Below are positions 1 to 6,892 of a stretch of DNA of 17,570 nt, piece after piece. Below the pieces are notes generated by a model. That model was not told where the DNA came from and made no database searches. It saw nothing but the letters and a program-made list of their open reading frames with translations. The stretch's first letter is position 1. Each line of letters opens with the position of its first letter. Source of the DNA: Alphaproteobacteria bacterium. GTDB taxonomy: Bacteria > Pseudomonadota > Alphaproteobacteria > Caulobacterales > Parvularculaceae. Location of the stretch: contig JAUIEG010000007.1 in assembly GCA_030428745.1 (NCBI GenBank), positions 1 through 17,570 on the forward strand. Direction: 5' to 3'. The position numbers were made by a program, and so were the translations under genes.

Positions 1-2136
1 GTAAGGCGCGCCGGTGAGATTGACGAAACGCGAAACGCCGGCGATGAGCTGCGCTTGGCGGTCGGCCGCCGGATCGCGCTCGACAAAGTCGCTGAAAGCG
101 GGATTGATGAGCGCCGTCGCGCCAGGCGAGACGGGCACCACTACCCGGTCGTCATAGTTAATCGCGAAAAAGGTCGCCGACAGGGTCAACGGCGCGTCGC
201 CGTCGAAGTCGGCGTTGAAATCGGCGCCGGCGGTCCAGGAGCGGGAGCGTTCCGGTCCGAGGTCCGGGTTTCCGCCAGTGGCGAAGATCACTTCGCCGCC
301 GCCTGGCTGGCTGAACACCGAGGCGGGGTAGAGGACCGCAGTCTGCGCAGAGAAGAGCTGTTGAAAGGACGGCGCGCGGAAGGATTCGCCCCAGGTGCCG
401 CGCAGGGTCAGTCCCGTAAATGGCTCATATCGGACACCGACCTTCGGCGTCGTCGTCGAGCCGAAATCGCTGTAATCCTCAAAGCGTCCCGCGAGGCTGA
501 TCGTCAGTGACCGGAGCAGGAACCGGTCTTCGGACTCTTCGACCACCGGGATCAATGCTTCGGCGAATGCGTATCTGATTTCGCGGTCGCCGCTGACCGC
601 GAGCGAGGGCGTCGTTTCGCTGCTGCGCTCGTAATCTTCATGGCGCCAGCCGCCGCCGAAGGCTGTTCTGATATCGCCGCCCGGCAGCCCGCCGATCGCG
701 CCTTCGACCAAAATCTCGCCGTAACCAAGGGCGTTTTCGTAGCGCGTGTTGCTGTCGGAGGCAGGCGAGCGCGTCCAGCCGTCATTGCGGCTTGCCGACA
801 CGACGCCGTTCAGCGCCAGCCGCCACCGGTCGGTCGCCTTCCATTCTAGCGTCGATCCAACGGTGAAGGCCGGCGTATCGGTGGAGATATGAAGCGGCGC
901 GGCCGTCTCGAAGGGCTGGTGAAGATAGTCGACGTTTCGCTTGCTCAAGATCGCGTCCGTCGAGAAGGCGAGACGATCTGTCAGATCGCCGCCCGCGCTC
1001 AGAAAGAGCGAATGCCTTTCTTGGGGGCGCAAGAGATGGGCGCCGGGAACCGCGTCGGATGTGAGATCGCGATCGCCAGCGGTGAGACCGTTCTGTTTGG
1101 CGTATTCGTAATTGGCGAGAAGGTGAACGCCGCCGACCTCCGCGCCGCCAAGCGCAGCGTAGGTCTGCTCGAACGCGCCGCCCCTTGTGGCGCCGCCGAC
1201 GCGCCCCGTCAGCTCCGCTCCTTCGAAATCGTCGCGCAGGATGAAATTTACGACGCCGGCCACCGCGTCCGATCCGTACAGGGACGAAGCGCCGTCGGCG
1301 ACGATTTCGACACGCTCGACGGCCGCCAGCGGGATGCCGGAGATATCGACCGCCTGAAAGAAGGTATCTCCCGCGAGGCGGCGCCCGTTGAGGAGGACGA
1401 GCGTCGCGTCCGTCCCGATGCCGCGCAGATTGACGGTCGACGCGTTCGAGACGTTCTGGTTTCCGGCCCCGCCGGTCGATGCGATGACGCCGGGGTTCTG
1501 ACCGCCGGCGAAGACTTCCGGGAAACTTCTGACGAGATCGCCAACATCGCCAAAGCCCGACTGATCGATCTGGGTCCGCGTCACGACGCGCAGGGGCGCG
1601 GCGGGGGTCGCGCCGCGAATGCGCGTGCCGGTGACGACGACTTCATCTGTTTCGCCCGACGCGCCGCCCTGTTCAATCCGTTCCGCTTCCGGCTGCGCTG
1701 AAGCGCGGCGCTCTGCGACTGCGCTTGTCTCTTGCTCCGCCATCGCGAAGCGCGTTTGCTGGCGATCCGTCTGAAGCGACGCCGGCTGAAGCCGCGGCGT
1801 GACGACAAGCGTCGTGTCATTGCGGATTTTGTAGGTAAGGGTGCTCGGCGACAGCAAACGCTCCAGCGCCTCGAAACTGGTGTACGACCCGATGAGCGCC
1901 CGGCTTTTAACGCCGGCGGCGAGATCATCCTGTATCAAAATCACGTAATTCGACTGTTCCGACCACGCGATGAGCGCGTCCGTCAGCGGCTGCGCCGGAA
2001 TATTCCACTGAATCTTTATCTTTTCGCTGGCGCCGCTGGCGGTGGATTGCGCGTCGTAACGGGCAGCCTCAGCCGCGCAATTCATGGCCAAGACCGACAC
2101 GGACGCGGCCATTAGAATTTTCACTTTATTGTTCAT
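1..2136 (-). CDS. TonB-dependent receptor with STN domain, C-terminus cut by window edge
   Basis: Outer-membrane active transporter for a siderophore or similar substrate, with an extra N-terminal signalling domain. The frame is open from the ATG at 2134-2136 to the window edge, giving 712 residues; the end of the beta-barrel lies outside. A signal peptide covers about residues 1-24. An STN (secretin/TonB short) domain covers about 40-112 and includes the typical stretch IPAQPLTDALIAWSEQS. A TonB-box-like EVVVTGTRI at about 165-173 is followed by a plug domain with NLRGIGTDATLVLLNGRR (236-253) and VERVEIVADGASSLYGSDAV (273-292). GGAGGGG-like Shine-Dalgarno bases (complement of 2142-2148) sit 5 nt before the start. 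Placed last after sigma and FecR genes, it is the expected signal receiver and target of that pair. STN receptors bind FecR in the periplasm (family knowledge). The substrate cannot be read from the sequence. Confidence 0.93.
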   Translation of the reverse strand, partial: MNNKVKILMAASVSVLAMNCAAEAARYDAQSTASGASEKIKIQWNIPAQPLTDALIAWSEQSNYVILIQDDLAAGVKSRALIGSYTSFEALERLLSPSTLTYKIRNDTTLVVTPRLQPASLQTDRQQTRFAMAEQETSAVAERRASAQPEAERIEQGGASGETDEVVVTGTRIRGATPAAPLRVVTRTQIDQSGFGDVGDLVRSFPEVFAGGQNPGVIASTGGAGNQNVSNASTVNLRGIGTDATLVLLNGRRLAGDTFFQAVDISGIPLAAVERVEIVADGASSLYGSDAVAGVVNFILRDDFEGAELTGRVGGATRGGAFEQTYAALGGAEVGGVHLLANYEYAKQNGLTAGDRDLTSDAVPGAHLLRPQERHSLFLSAGGDLTDRLAFSTDAILSKRNVDYLHQPFETAAPLHISTDTPAFTVGSTLEWKATDRWRLALNGVVSASRNDGWTRSPASDSNTRYENALGYGEILVEGAIGGLPGGDIRTAFGGGWRHEDYERSSETTPSLAVSGDREIRYAFAEALIPVVEESEDRFLLRSLTISLAGRFEDYSDFGSTTTPKVGVRYEPFTGLTLRGTWGESFRAPSFQQLFSAQTAVLYPASVFSQPGGGEVIFATGGNPDLGPERSRSWTAGADFNADFDGDAPLTLSATFFAINYDDRVVVPVSPGATALINPAFSDFVERDPAADRQAQLIAGVSRFVNLTGAPY

Positions 2137-2167
2137 TGACACCCCTCCTGATATCCGGCGGGTCGCG

Positions 2168-2225
2168 CGGGGCGTTTCGCCCCGGCGCACGCCGTTTCCA
2201 GTGAGGCTGTCGCCGCCAGCGGCGA
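2168..2225 (-). repeat. Two inverted repeats in the leader of the TonB receptor
   Basis: In the 211-base gap between the FecR gene and the receptor there are two perfect hairpin-forming repeats. One is CGGGGCG-TTT-CGCCCCG at 2168-2184 and the other is TCGCCGC-CA-GCGGCGA at 2210-2225. Neither is followed by a T-run on the minus strand, so they are poor intrinsic terminators. They may lower receptor expression relative to the upstream genes or stabilise the mRNA 5' end. They could also be chance structures in GC-rich DNA. Confidence 0.4.
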
Positions 2226-2347
2226 AAACCTGACAGGGGCTGAGACTTTTTTTGAAGGCAGCAGGGGGCAGCGGGCGTCGGCACAATACCGGCGGCGTTT
2301 CGCCGAAGTTCCGAGGCCAAAACGACCGGCGAAGAAGCCTCAGTAAA

Positions 2348-3397
2348 TCAGTTGGACGCCCGGCCGGCCGGCCTCAAAATGATGCGGTCTCGCCGCGACC
2401 GGTCGATTTCGAGCGGGAGAATGTCGGGAAGACCGTCGATCATGTCATCGATCTGATCGGTGCGCAGCGAAGCGACGAGCGGCAGGTCGAGGAGGCTGTC
2501 GTCGGCGACAATGACCGGCTTGCCGGAATAGCGGTTCGCATCGGCGATGAACTCGCTTAAGGGCGCGCCCCTGTAGACGAGGCGCCCGGCGCGCCATGAA
2601 GCGATCGATGCGGGCGGCGCCGCCGTGACGGGCGTAAGACCGGCGGCACCCGTTTGCGCGGCGATTTCCTCGCCGGCGGACAGTCGCGCCTCGGCGACGC
2701 TTGCGTCAGCACTCTTACGTGACGCACGCCGCCGTACTTCCACATGGCCTTCCGCGACGGAAACAGTGACGCCCGCCGCCCCCTGCCGGACATTGAACTT
2801 GGTGCCGGTCACACGAATTTCCGCATCGCCGGAGGAGACGAGAAACGCACGCGCGTCGTCTTTTCGAACGTCGAAAAACGCCTCGCCGCTGTCGAGATAG
2901 ACCCGCCGTTCGGCATCTGCATAGGCGACTTTGATCTTACTTCTGGGCGCAAGCTCTGCGGCGCTGCCGTCCGGAAGGACGATCGCCGTGGTTTCGGCCG
3001 TGCGCGTCACATGGACATCGGGGAGGAGCCAGGCAGGCTCGGTGTAAATGATTGCCGGGACGATAAGCGCCAGGGCTAAGCCCGCCGCGAGGGCGGTGGA
3101 GATGATGGAGCGCCGAGACGGCGCCGCGCCGGCGAGTCCGGCGACGGAAAATCGCCTTTTCCCGGAACGCCCGAAGTCCGGCGCAGCCGCCAATTCCCGC
3201 AAGTCATCGAGCTCGCCGACGGCGTCCCAGACTTCGCGCGCCTGATCATAGGCGGCGGCGTGGCGGGGATCGGCGCCTCGCCATTCCTCGAAGGCGCGGC
3301 GGTCTGCCGGTGTCGCGGCGCCGCCCTGCAGCCGCCAAAACCATCGCGTCGCCTCGTCAAAGACGGCGCTGTCAGCGTTTTCGGGAGCCGCGCCCAT
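2348..3397 (-). CDS. FecR-family anti-sigma factor / signal transducer
   Basis: Inner-membrane protein that passes the signal from the outer-membrane receptor to the ECF sigma factor. The 349 residues show the family's order. A cytoplasmic DUF4880-type N-terminal region lies at about 14-60 (ATRWFWRLQGG, FEEWRGADPRHAAAYDQA). A single membrane helix lies at about 97-118 (SIISTALAAGLALALIVPAI). The periplasmic FecR domain lies at about 130-225 (TAIVLPDGSAAELAPRSKIK, GEAFFDVRKDD, VTGTKFNVR). The C-terminal STN-like portion lies at about 265-345. The start overlaps the end of the sigma gene by 26 bases, so the two are probably translated together. The next gene is an STN-type receptor. FecR proteins bind the sigma factor on the cytoplasmic side and the receptor's STN domain in the periplasm (family knowledge). 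Confidence 0.93.
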   Translation of the reverse strand: MGAAPENADSAVFDEATRWFWRLQGGAATPADRRAFEEWRGADPRHAAAYDQAREVWDAVGELDDLRELAAAPDFGRSGKRRFSVAGLAGAAPSRRSIISTALAAGLALALIVPAIIYTEPAWLLPDVHVTRTAETTAIVLPDGSAAELAPRSKIKVAYADAERRVYLDSGEAFFDVRKDDARAFLVSSGDAEIRVTGTKFNVRQGAAGVTVSVAEGHVEVRRRASRKSADASVAEARLSAGEEIAAQTGAAGLTPVTAAPPASIASWRAGRLVYRGAPLSEFIADANRYSGKPVIVADDSLLDLPLVASLRTDQIDDMIDGLPDILPLEIDRSRRDRIILRPAGRASN

Positions 3398-3983
3398 TCA
3401 GGTCTTCCGCATGTTGGTTCGCCGGCGCATCATCAAAGATCTTCAGCATTTCCCTTTTGCAGTCACGCATGGCGCGCGAGACGTGTTTGCTCACTGCGTC
3501 GGGTTTCATGCCGAGCCGCTCGGCGATCTCAGTTTCGGTCAATTCCTGAAACCGCGCCAGCATAAACACCATCCGCCGTTTCTCCGGCATGGCGGCGATG
3601 ATGATGCGCAGGCGGTTCAGCTTGTCGCGCCGGATCGCTTCGTCTTCCGGGCAGGGCGCTTCCTGTCCGTTCGGAGCGAGCGGATCGGCCTTGAACCGTT
3701 CGGCGCGTTCTTCCTGCGCGTGTTCCTTGCGATAGTAATCGGCAAGCTGGTTGCGCGCCGCACGAAAAAGATACTGGCGTACATTACGGACGGCGTCGAG
3801 GGAGGGCCGCGCCGCGAGCGCCGCGAACACTGTGTGAGCGATGTCCGCAGCGACGGATTTTTCGGGGAGCTTGTTGCTGAGGAAGGAGACGAGGGGACCA
3901 TGATATGCCCGATAGGCGTCCTCGAGGTCGAACGGGTCCGACGCCGCAGAAGAGACGGAAGGAAGGCCGTCGTCAGCGGGCAT
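3372..3983 (-). CDS. ECF RNA polymerase sigma factor, FecI type
   Basis: Alternative sigma factor that would direct transcription of the receptor. Region 2 lies at about 22-92, with YRAYHGPLVSFLSNKL, the segment VAADIAHTVFAAL and the region 2.4-like VRQYLFRAARNQLADYYRKE. Region 4 lies at about 123-180, with a helix-turn-helix ending ELTETEIAERLGMKPDAVSK. At 203 residues it is of usual ECF size. I chose the ATG at 3981-3983 because GGAGG stands 5 nt before it. The longer frame from 4031 would add 16 residues that no family member needs and would overlap the upstream XRE gene by 59 bases instead of 11. The sigma-FecR-receptor order on one strand supports the FecI assignment. Confidence 0.92.
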   Translation of the reverse strand: MPADDGLPSVSSAASDPFDLEDAYRAYHGPLVSFLSNKLPEKSVAADIAHTVFAALAARPSLDAVRNVRQYLFRAARNQLADYYRKEHAQEERAERFKADPLAPNGQEAPCPEDEAIRRDKLNRLRIIIAAMPEKRRMVFMLARFQELTETEIAERLGMKPDAVSKHVSRAMRDCKREMLKIFDDAPANQHAEDLNGRGSRKR

Positions 3984-4452
3984 CGGTTCCTCCGCTGCTA
4001 ACGCGGCCAGTCCTGCGCGACGCGTTGCCATCCGCCGCCAGCCGCCTGACGATCTGGCGCACGGACGCGCGCAAGGAGGCGTTCTCGATCGCCTGGTAGC
4101 TCCGGATAAGATCGATAAGCTCGGACTTCCGCGACGCCGCCGAGCGCGGGCACGCGTTCAGGGGAACAAACAGGGTCTGGCTCTTCGGGTTTTTCGAGCT
4201 TGTGCGCCGAGACCCGGTGTCCAGGCCTTCGTAAAGCGCCCCGATCTCGACGCCGAGGCTTTCCGCAGCGCGAAATGCGGTGGACGCCGCCATGCGGTCC
4301 TTGCCGCTTTCGTATTTCTGGACCTGCTGGAGACTGACCCCGAGCTGGCGCCCGAGCTCGGTCTGGTTCAGCCCGCGAGCCATGCGCAAATGCTGGAGAT
4401 TTGCGCCGAGCGACTTATTTAGAAACTCAAATTTGGGTACATCTTTGGTCAA
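3973..4452 (-). CDS. XRE-family transcriptional regulator at head of sigma/FecR/receptor operon
   Basis: A 159-residue protein with a classical cro/C1-type helix-turn-helix at about 16-72 (ANLQHLRMARGLNQTELGRQ, then LGVSLQQVQKYESGKDRM). A serine- and arginine-rich linker follows. A C-terminal helical stretch lies at about 110-142 (SELIDLIRSYQAIENASLRA). The start is TTG at 4450-4452. A stop codon lies six codons upstream in frame (4468-4470), and the first internal ATG falls inside the helix-turn-helix. The end overlaps the sigma gene start by 11 bases, so the regulator probably heads the operon. Similar C-terminal tails occur in alphaproteobacterial XRE proteins, but I cannot name the ligand or target. 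Autoregulation through the palindrome at 4465-4480 is inference. Confidence 0.85.
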   Translation of the reverse strand: MTKDVPKFEFLNKSLGANLQHLRMARGLNQTELGRQLGVSLQQVQKYESGKDRMAASTAFRAAESLGVEIGALYEGLDTGSRRTSSKNPKSQTLFVPLNACPRSAASRKSELIDLIRSYQAIENASLRASVRQIVRRLAADGNASRRTGRVSSGGTDAR

Positions 4453-4464
4453 AGTCCCAGCCTT

Positions 4465-4480
4465 TTTTCATTGTTGAAAA
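4465..4480. promoter_or_regulatory. Palindrome before the minus-strand XRE gene (candidate operator)
   Basis: TTTTCA-TTGT-TGAAAA is a perfect inverted repeat with 6-base arms and a 4-base centre. It lies 12 bases upstream of the TTG start of the XRE regulator. Its position and symmetry fit an autoregulatory site for a dimeric helix-turn-helix protein. The site is short and AT-rich, so chance is possible. Confidence 0.4.
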
Positions 4481-4608
4481 CTCTTATGGATGGAACCTGT
4501 AACCGCCGGCCTAGAACCGTTTCTTGCCGCCCTTTTCTGTGGCTGCGGAAGCAATTCATCTGGGACGTAGGCCGTTGTGGAATACGAAAGCACACCATAG
4601 TGGCAAAT

Positions 4609-4624
4609 ATGTATTTCAATACAT
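4609..4624. promoter_or_regulatory. Operator-like palindrome, copy 1
   Basis: ATGTATT-TC-AATACAT is a perfect inverted repeat with 7-base arms. It ends 35 bases before the ATG of the 71-residue XRE gene. A TATAGT hexamer at 4628-4633 follows immediately and could be a -10 element, so a bound repressor would cover the promoter. The same arms recur at 4953-4968 before the next XRE gene, which makes chance unlikely. Confidence 0.75.
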
Positions 4625-4659
4625 GGTTATAGTTGTGCAAATTGACTTTCCATTATTGA

Positions 4660-4875
4660 ATGGAACTGAAGAAGCGTTTCGGAAAAGCCGTTCAGCGGAT
4701 TCGGACAGCCGTCGATATTTCACAAGACGAGCTTGGAAGCCGTATTGGTGGTGACCAAGCGTATGTGAGCCGCATTGAGAGCGGCCAGCAGAATCTCACC
4801 TTGGATAAGGTTGATGAAATCGCCTCAGCATTGGGCGTCGATGTTTCAGAATTCTTTGCTAAGGCAGGCAAATAA
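4660..4875 (+). CDS. Small XRE-family regulator (71 aa)
   Basis: A single-domain cro/C1-type DNA-binding protein. The helix-turn-helix spans about residues 8-65 (RFGKAVQRIRTAVDISQDEL, GDQAYVSRIESGQQNLTLDK, IASALGVDVSEFF). Nothing follows the domain. The ATG at 4660 has no clear Shine-Dalgarno, but it leaves the whole domain intact. The stretch DQAYVSRIESG containing the recognition helix resembles DRAYVSGLERG of the next gene, and both genes carry the same palindrome upstream, so the two proteins may bind one shared operator. Size and sequence recall C (controller) proteins of restriction-modification systems, but no methyltransferase is present. The local DNA is more AT-rich than the core genes on either side. 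Confidence 0.88.
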   Translation: MELKKRFGKAVQRIRTAVDISQDELGSRIGGDQAYVSRIESGQQNLTLDKVDEIASALGVDVSEFFAKAGK

Positions 4876-4952
4876 ATTCCTCCCGCATTGAGCGTATTCC
4901 GCTGCTAGTTCTTGTCTTTTCTGCGTGTTTCGCCAAAACTTAGCAATGTCGG

Positions 4953-4968
4953 ATGTATTTTAATACAT
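4953..4968. promoter_or_regulatory. Operator-like palindrome, copy 2
   Basis: ATGTATT-TT-AATACAT has the same 7-base arms as the site at 4609-4624 and differs only in the two central bases. It ends 90 bases before the ATG of the 93-residue XRE gene. As in copy 1, a TATAG sequence follows within a few bases (4974-4978). A second possible -10, TATATA at 5034-5039, lies closer to the gene. Confidence 0.75.
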
Positions 4969-5058
4969 ATACCTATAGCAGTGTCAAGTAGATGCCACCG
5001 GCACCAAACTAATAGAATGCGATTAGCGTGAGCTATATAAAGCCAACAGAATATCCCC

Positions 5059-5340
5059 ATGAACTCCCGTGTGCGCATTGCTAGGAACATACGAGCGATC
5101 AGGCTCTCAAATCGTATTTCGCAGGAAGAGTTGGCGCTGGAAGCGGATATTGATCGGGCCTATGTAAGTGGCTTGGAGCGCGGCCTCAGAAATCCGACAG
5201 TTGACCTCCTAGACAGGCTTGCTGAAGCTTTGTCCGTTAAGACGATAGATTTTTTTGCTGAAGCAGCAATTGCACCTAAGCCAAAGGCGCTTCCGCGAGG
5301 GCGGCGTCAGAAATCCAAGTCACCCGGTCGACCAATCTAA
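5059..5340 (+). CDS. Small XRE-family regulator, controller-protein-like (93 aa)
   Basis: Cro/C1-type helix-turn-helix at about residues 5-66 (RIARNIRAIRLSNRISQEEL, then DIDRAYVSGLERGLRNPTVD, LAEALSVKTIDFF). A short basic, proline-rich tail follows (about 74-93). The core strongly recalls C proteins of restriction-modification systems, where SQEELA, a YVSGxERGxRNPT-like stretch and a LAxAL helix are typical. That is recall of a family pattern, not a search result. No adjacent restriction-modification genes are visible. The stop lies 12 bases from the stop of the convergent 246-residue gene. Regulation through the palindrome at 4953-4968 is inferred. The start lacks a strong Shine-Dalgarno. 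Confidence 0.88.
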   Translation: MNSRVRIARNIRAIRLSNRISQEELALEADIDRAYVSGLERGLRNPTVDLLDRLAEALSVKTIDFFAEAAIAPKPKALPRGRRQKSKSPGRPI

Positions 5341-5352
5341 TAGCAAGTAGTT

Positions 5353-6093
5353 TTAACTCGCGCGCTTTTCGGAGAGCATTTGAATAAATGGGTCATGGCC
5401 TCTGCGGCATGCCTCAACATGATCCATAAGCTCTTGCCTGGATGGCGGAAATATTTCAATCGTTCCCACTTTATCATTTTTGGGTGTCCAACTCAAAATG
5501 CCCGCGTCAACAACACGCTGGAGTTCGGTTTTAAAATCTTTATGCTGATGGATTTCTGGTGAGAAAAATTCGTAAAACGGAGCGGTTTTCTGGACAGATA
5601 ATGTTGTGGGATTCAATTTGAAACAACCACTTTCGGTATGAAACATCATTCCGTTTTGCAGCGCCAGCTGAACAATTGTCTTTCGCAATCTTTGTCCCTT
5701 GCCTGAGCCGGGCTGGAGTAAGGCGGGGCTGCGATTGAACCCAACCATGAGTGAGAAGAAATAGGGGTTCACCATATAATACCAGTTCTGAAATTCCATG
5801 CTGATGGGGCTTTTTTCGTCGGCCCATTCAAACGAACGTCGATCCACCCAGTAGTCTGCTGTTCTCCGGCAGGACTCCGGGAGTACATTCATTAGTCGAC
5901 GCTTAAAGAGTGCCGGCTCTATGGAGCAGCACACAGAACCGATAGAAGACTTAAGTTCACGCCAATTGCCAAAGCCTTGGGCGCGCGCAAGCGCATACTG
6001 GCAATAGCTCAGCGGAAAAATGATCGAACTCTCAAAGAGCTTCTTGTTGAGCTGCTTGGCTCGGCGTTTTGCGCCATCGTAAGTGGAAAACAT
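5353..6093 (-). CDS. Hypothetical protein, 246 aa
   Basis: I do not recognise the family. The start at 6091-6093 is well supported: GGAGAAGGA precedes it at good spacing. The first 50 residues (YDGAKRRAKQLNKKL, then YCQYALARAQGFGNWRELKS) resemble a short helical motif, GF-x-[ND/S]W-x-x-L, found at the N-terminus of several bacterial proteins of unknown role, including glyoxalase-related ones. The middle is rich in aromatic residues (FQNWYYMVNPYFFSLMVGF), and no catalytic motif is visible. There is no signal peptide or membrane helix. It lies between two XRE genes, convergent with one and divergent from the other, in AT-richer DNA, which suggests accessory-island cargo. Codon usage looks genuine and there is no competing frame of comparable quality. 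Confidence 0.7.
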   Translation of the reverse strand: MFSTYDGAKRRAKQLNKKLFESSIIFPLSYCQYALARAQGFGNWRELKSSIGSVCCSIEPALFKRRLMNVLPESCRRTADYWVDRRSFEWADEKSPISMEFQNWYYMVNPYFFSLMVGFNRSPALLQPGSGKGQRLRKTIVQLALQNGMMFHTESGCFKLNPTTLSVQKTAPFYEFFSPEIHQHKDFKTELQRVVDAGILSWTPKNDKVGTIEIFPPSRQELMDHVEACRRGHDPFIQMLSEKRAS

Positions 6094-6276
6094 GACATTC
6101 CTTCTCCAAAACGGCCAACTCGAAACGCGCTGCTCGCTTCAGACGGCCGATGAAAAAGGACGGTCTCTGAGGTGAAATTACCGTTGGATCAAAAATCCTT
6201 TGCCAAGGCAGCGGCCACGCCCACGGGAAGGCGAACACGTCAAGTATCCCTGATTCTCAAATTTTCAAAGCTTGAT

Positions 6277-6292
6277 GTTTCCCCACGGAAAC
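6277..6292. promoter_or_regulatory. Palindrome immediately before the 69-aa XRE gene
   Basis: GTTTCC-CCAC-GGAAAC is a perfect inverted repeat with 6-base arms. It ends 4 bases before the TTG start at 6297. It could be an autoregulatory operator, or an RNA hairpin that hides the ribosome-binding region. The sequence is unrelated to the ATGTATT/AATACAT palindromes. Confidence 0.4.
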
Positions 6293-6296
6293 TTCG

Positions 6297-6506
6297 TTGG
6301 CGAAAGAGCTTGGAAAGCCAAAAAAAGAACGAAAAGTCGCAGGCTTAAACCAGACCGAGCTCGCCAAAGCGCTAGGTCAATACCAGTCATTCATCGCAAA
6401 AGTGGAAAGCGGCGAGCGCCGAGTAGACGTAATCGAGTTCCTCGACATCGCCAAAGCAATCGGTTTTGATCCGAAGGCCGCGATTAAAAAGATTGCCGCC
6501 AAGTGA
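6297..6506 (+). CDS. Small XRE-family regulator (69 aa), TTG start
   Basis: Cro/C1-type helix-turn-helix protein. The signature run is GLNQTELAKALGQYQSFIAK followed by VESGERRVDVIEFLDIAKAI. This subgroup, with QSFI/VxKxESGERRxDVIEF, is common as a stand-alone bacterial regulator. The only usable start in frame is TTG at 6297; the frame is closed by a TGA at 6273-6275. The first 15 residues (KELGKPKKERKVAG) are shorter and more basic than the usual first helix, so the N-terminus may be trimmed or degraded. The gene is divergent from the 246-residue gene. A weak stem follows the stop. Its target is unknown, though the palindrome at 6277-6292 is a candidate. Confidence 0.78.
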   Translation: MAKELGKPKKERKVAGLNQTELAKALGQYQSFIAKVESGERRVDVIEFLDIAKAIGFDPKAAIKKIAAK

Positions 6507-6840
6507 TAGTCAGGCCTATTACCTGAGATTAGGCCGGAATGTCGCCTCAGCGCGCAAAAGCAGACATCGGAAGCGCATCACCATTATCGCCTAAATCGCA
6601 GAAGCGGAGTTTCGAGCGCTCGATCTGGACGCTACAAGAGTGCGTTATGACAAAACGTTGGCTATGGGCCGAACGGTCATCTGTTTAGTAGTCGCCAATT
6701 GATGTTCGCGCCGACGGGCCCTGGTTGAAGAAGGTCTTCAGGTCGATCACGAATGCCCGGCGTGGCCGATATTCGGCAGTTGTCGCCGCCTGATCCGCTC
6801 CCAATTTGTTTCACTGATCGGCTTGGCGCACATTTTTTAT
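6507..6840. other. Intergenic stretch without a supportable gene
   Basis: No convincing coding frame was found on either strand. A 6-base stem (GGCCTA...TAGGCC, 6513-6535, 11-base loop) follows the XRE stop by 6 bases, but no T-run follows it. Short plus-strand fragments such as LVEEGLQVDHECPAW (about 6722-6766) hint at a decayed gene. They are too short to assign. Confidence 0.4.
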
Positions 6841-6855
6841 GTTCTATTTTTGTTC
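6841..6855. promoter_or_regulatory. LexA (SOS) box, alphaproteobacterial type
   Basis: GTTCTATTTTTGTTC matches the alphaproteobacterial LexA consensus GTTC-N7-GTTC exactly and has a T-rich centre. It differs at one of 15 positions from the box at 17459-17473, which precedes a probable imuA. It overlaps one possible -10 (TATTTT, 6845-6850, with TTGGCG at 6823-6828, 16-base spacer). It also abuts a second possible promoter (TTGCAA 6856-6861, 17-base spacer, TAATAT 6879-6884). Either placement would let LexA block transcription of the two genes that follow. Confidence 0.8.
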
Positions 6856-6892
6856 TTGCAAATTAGGGCGATCTGTAGTAATATAATATTGA

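Noticed and set aside
55..2115. Plus-strand open frames (55-510, 889-1701, 1732-2115) over the receptor gene
   Set aside because: They are antisense shadows. The minus frame is open from 2136 to the edge and shows clear STN and plug motifs.
3411..4001. A 196-residue plus-strand frame across the sigma gene
   Set aside because: Arginine-rich, without family features, and antisense to an unambiguous ECF sigma factor.
6032..6238. A 68-residue minus-strand frame upstream of the 246-residue gene
   Set aside because: It overlaps the well-started gene in another frame, lacks a ribosome site and has no recognisable pattern.
4660..6506. Toxin-antitoxin reading of the XRE genes and the 246-residue gene
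   Set aside because: No XRE gene is co-directional and adjacent to a toxin-like gene, and the 246-residue protein has no toxin motif.
6600..6840. Possible transposase or integrase remnant between the XRE gene and the LexA box
   Set aside because: Only short peptide fragments are visible. There is no conserved triad, terminal inverted repeat or target duplication.
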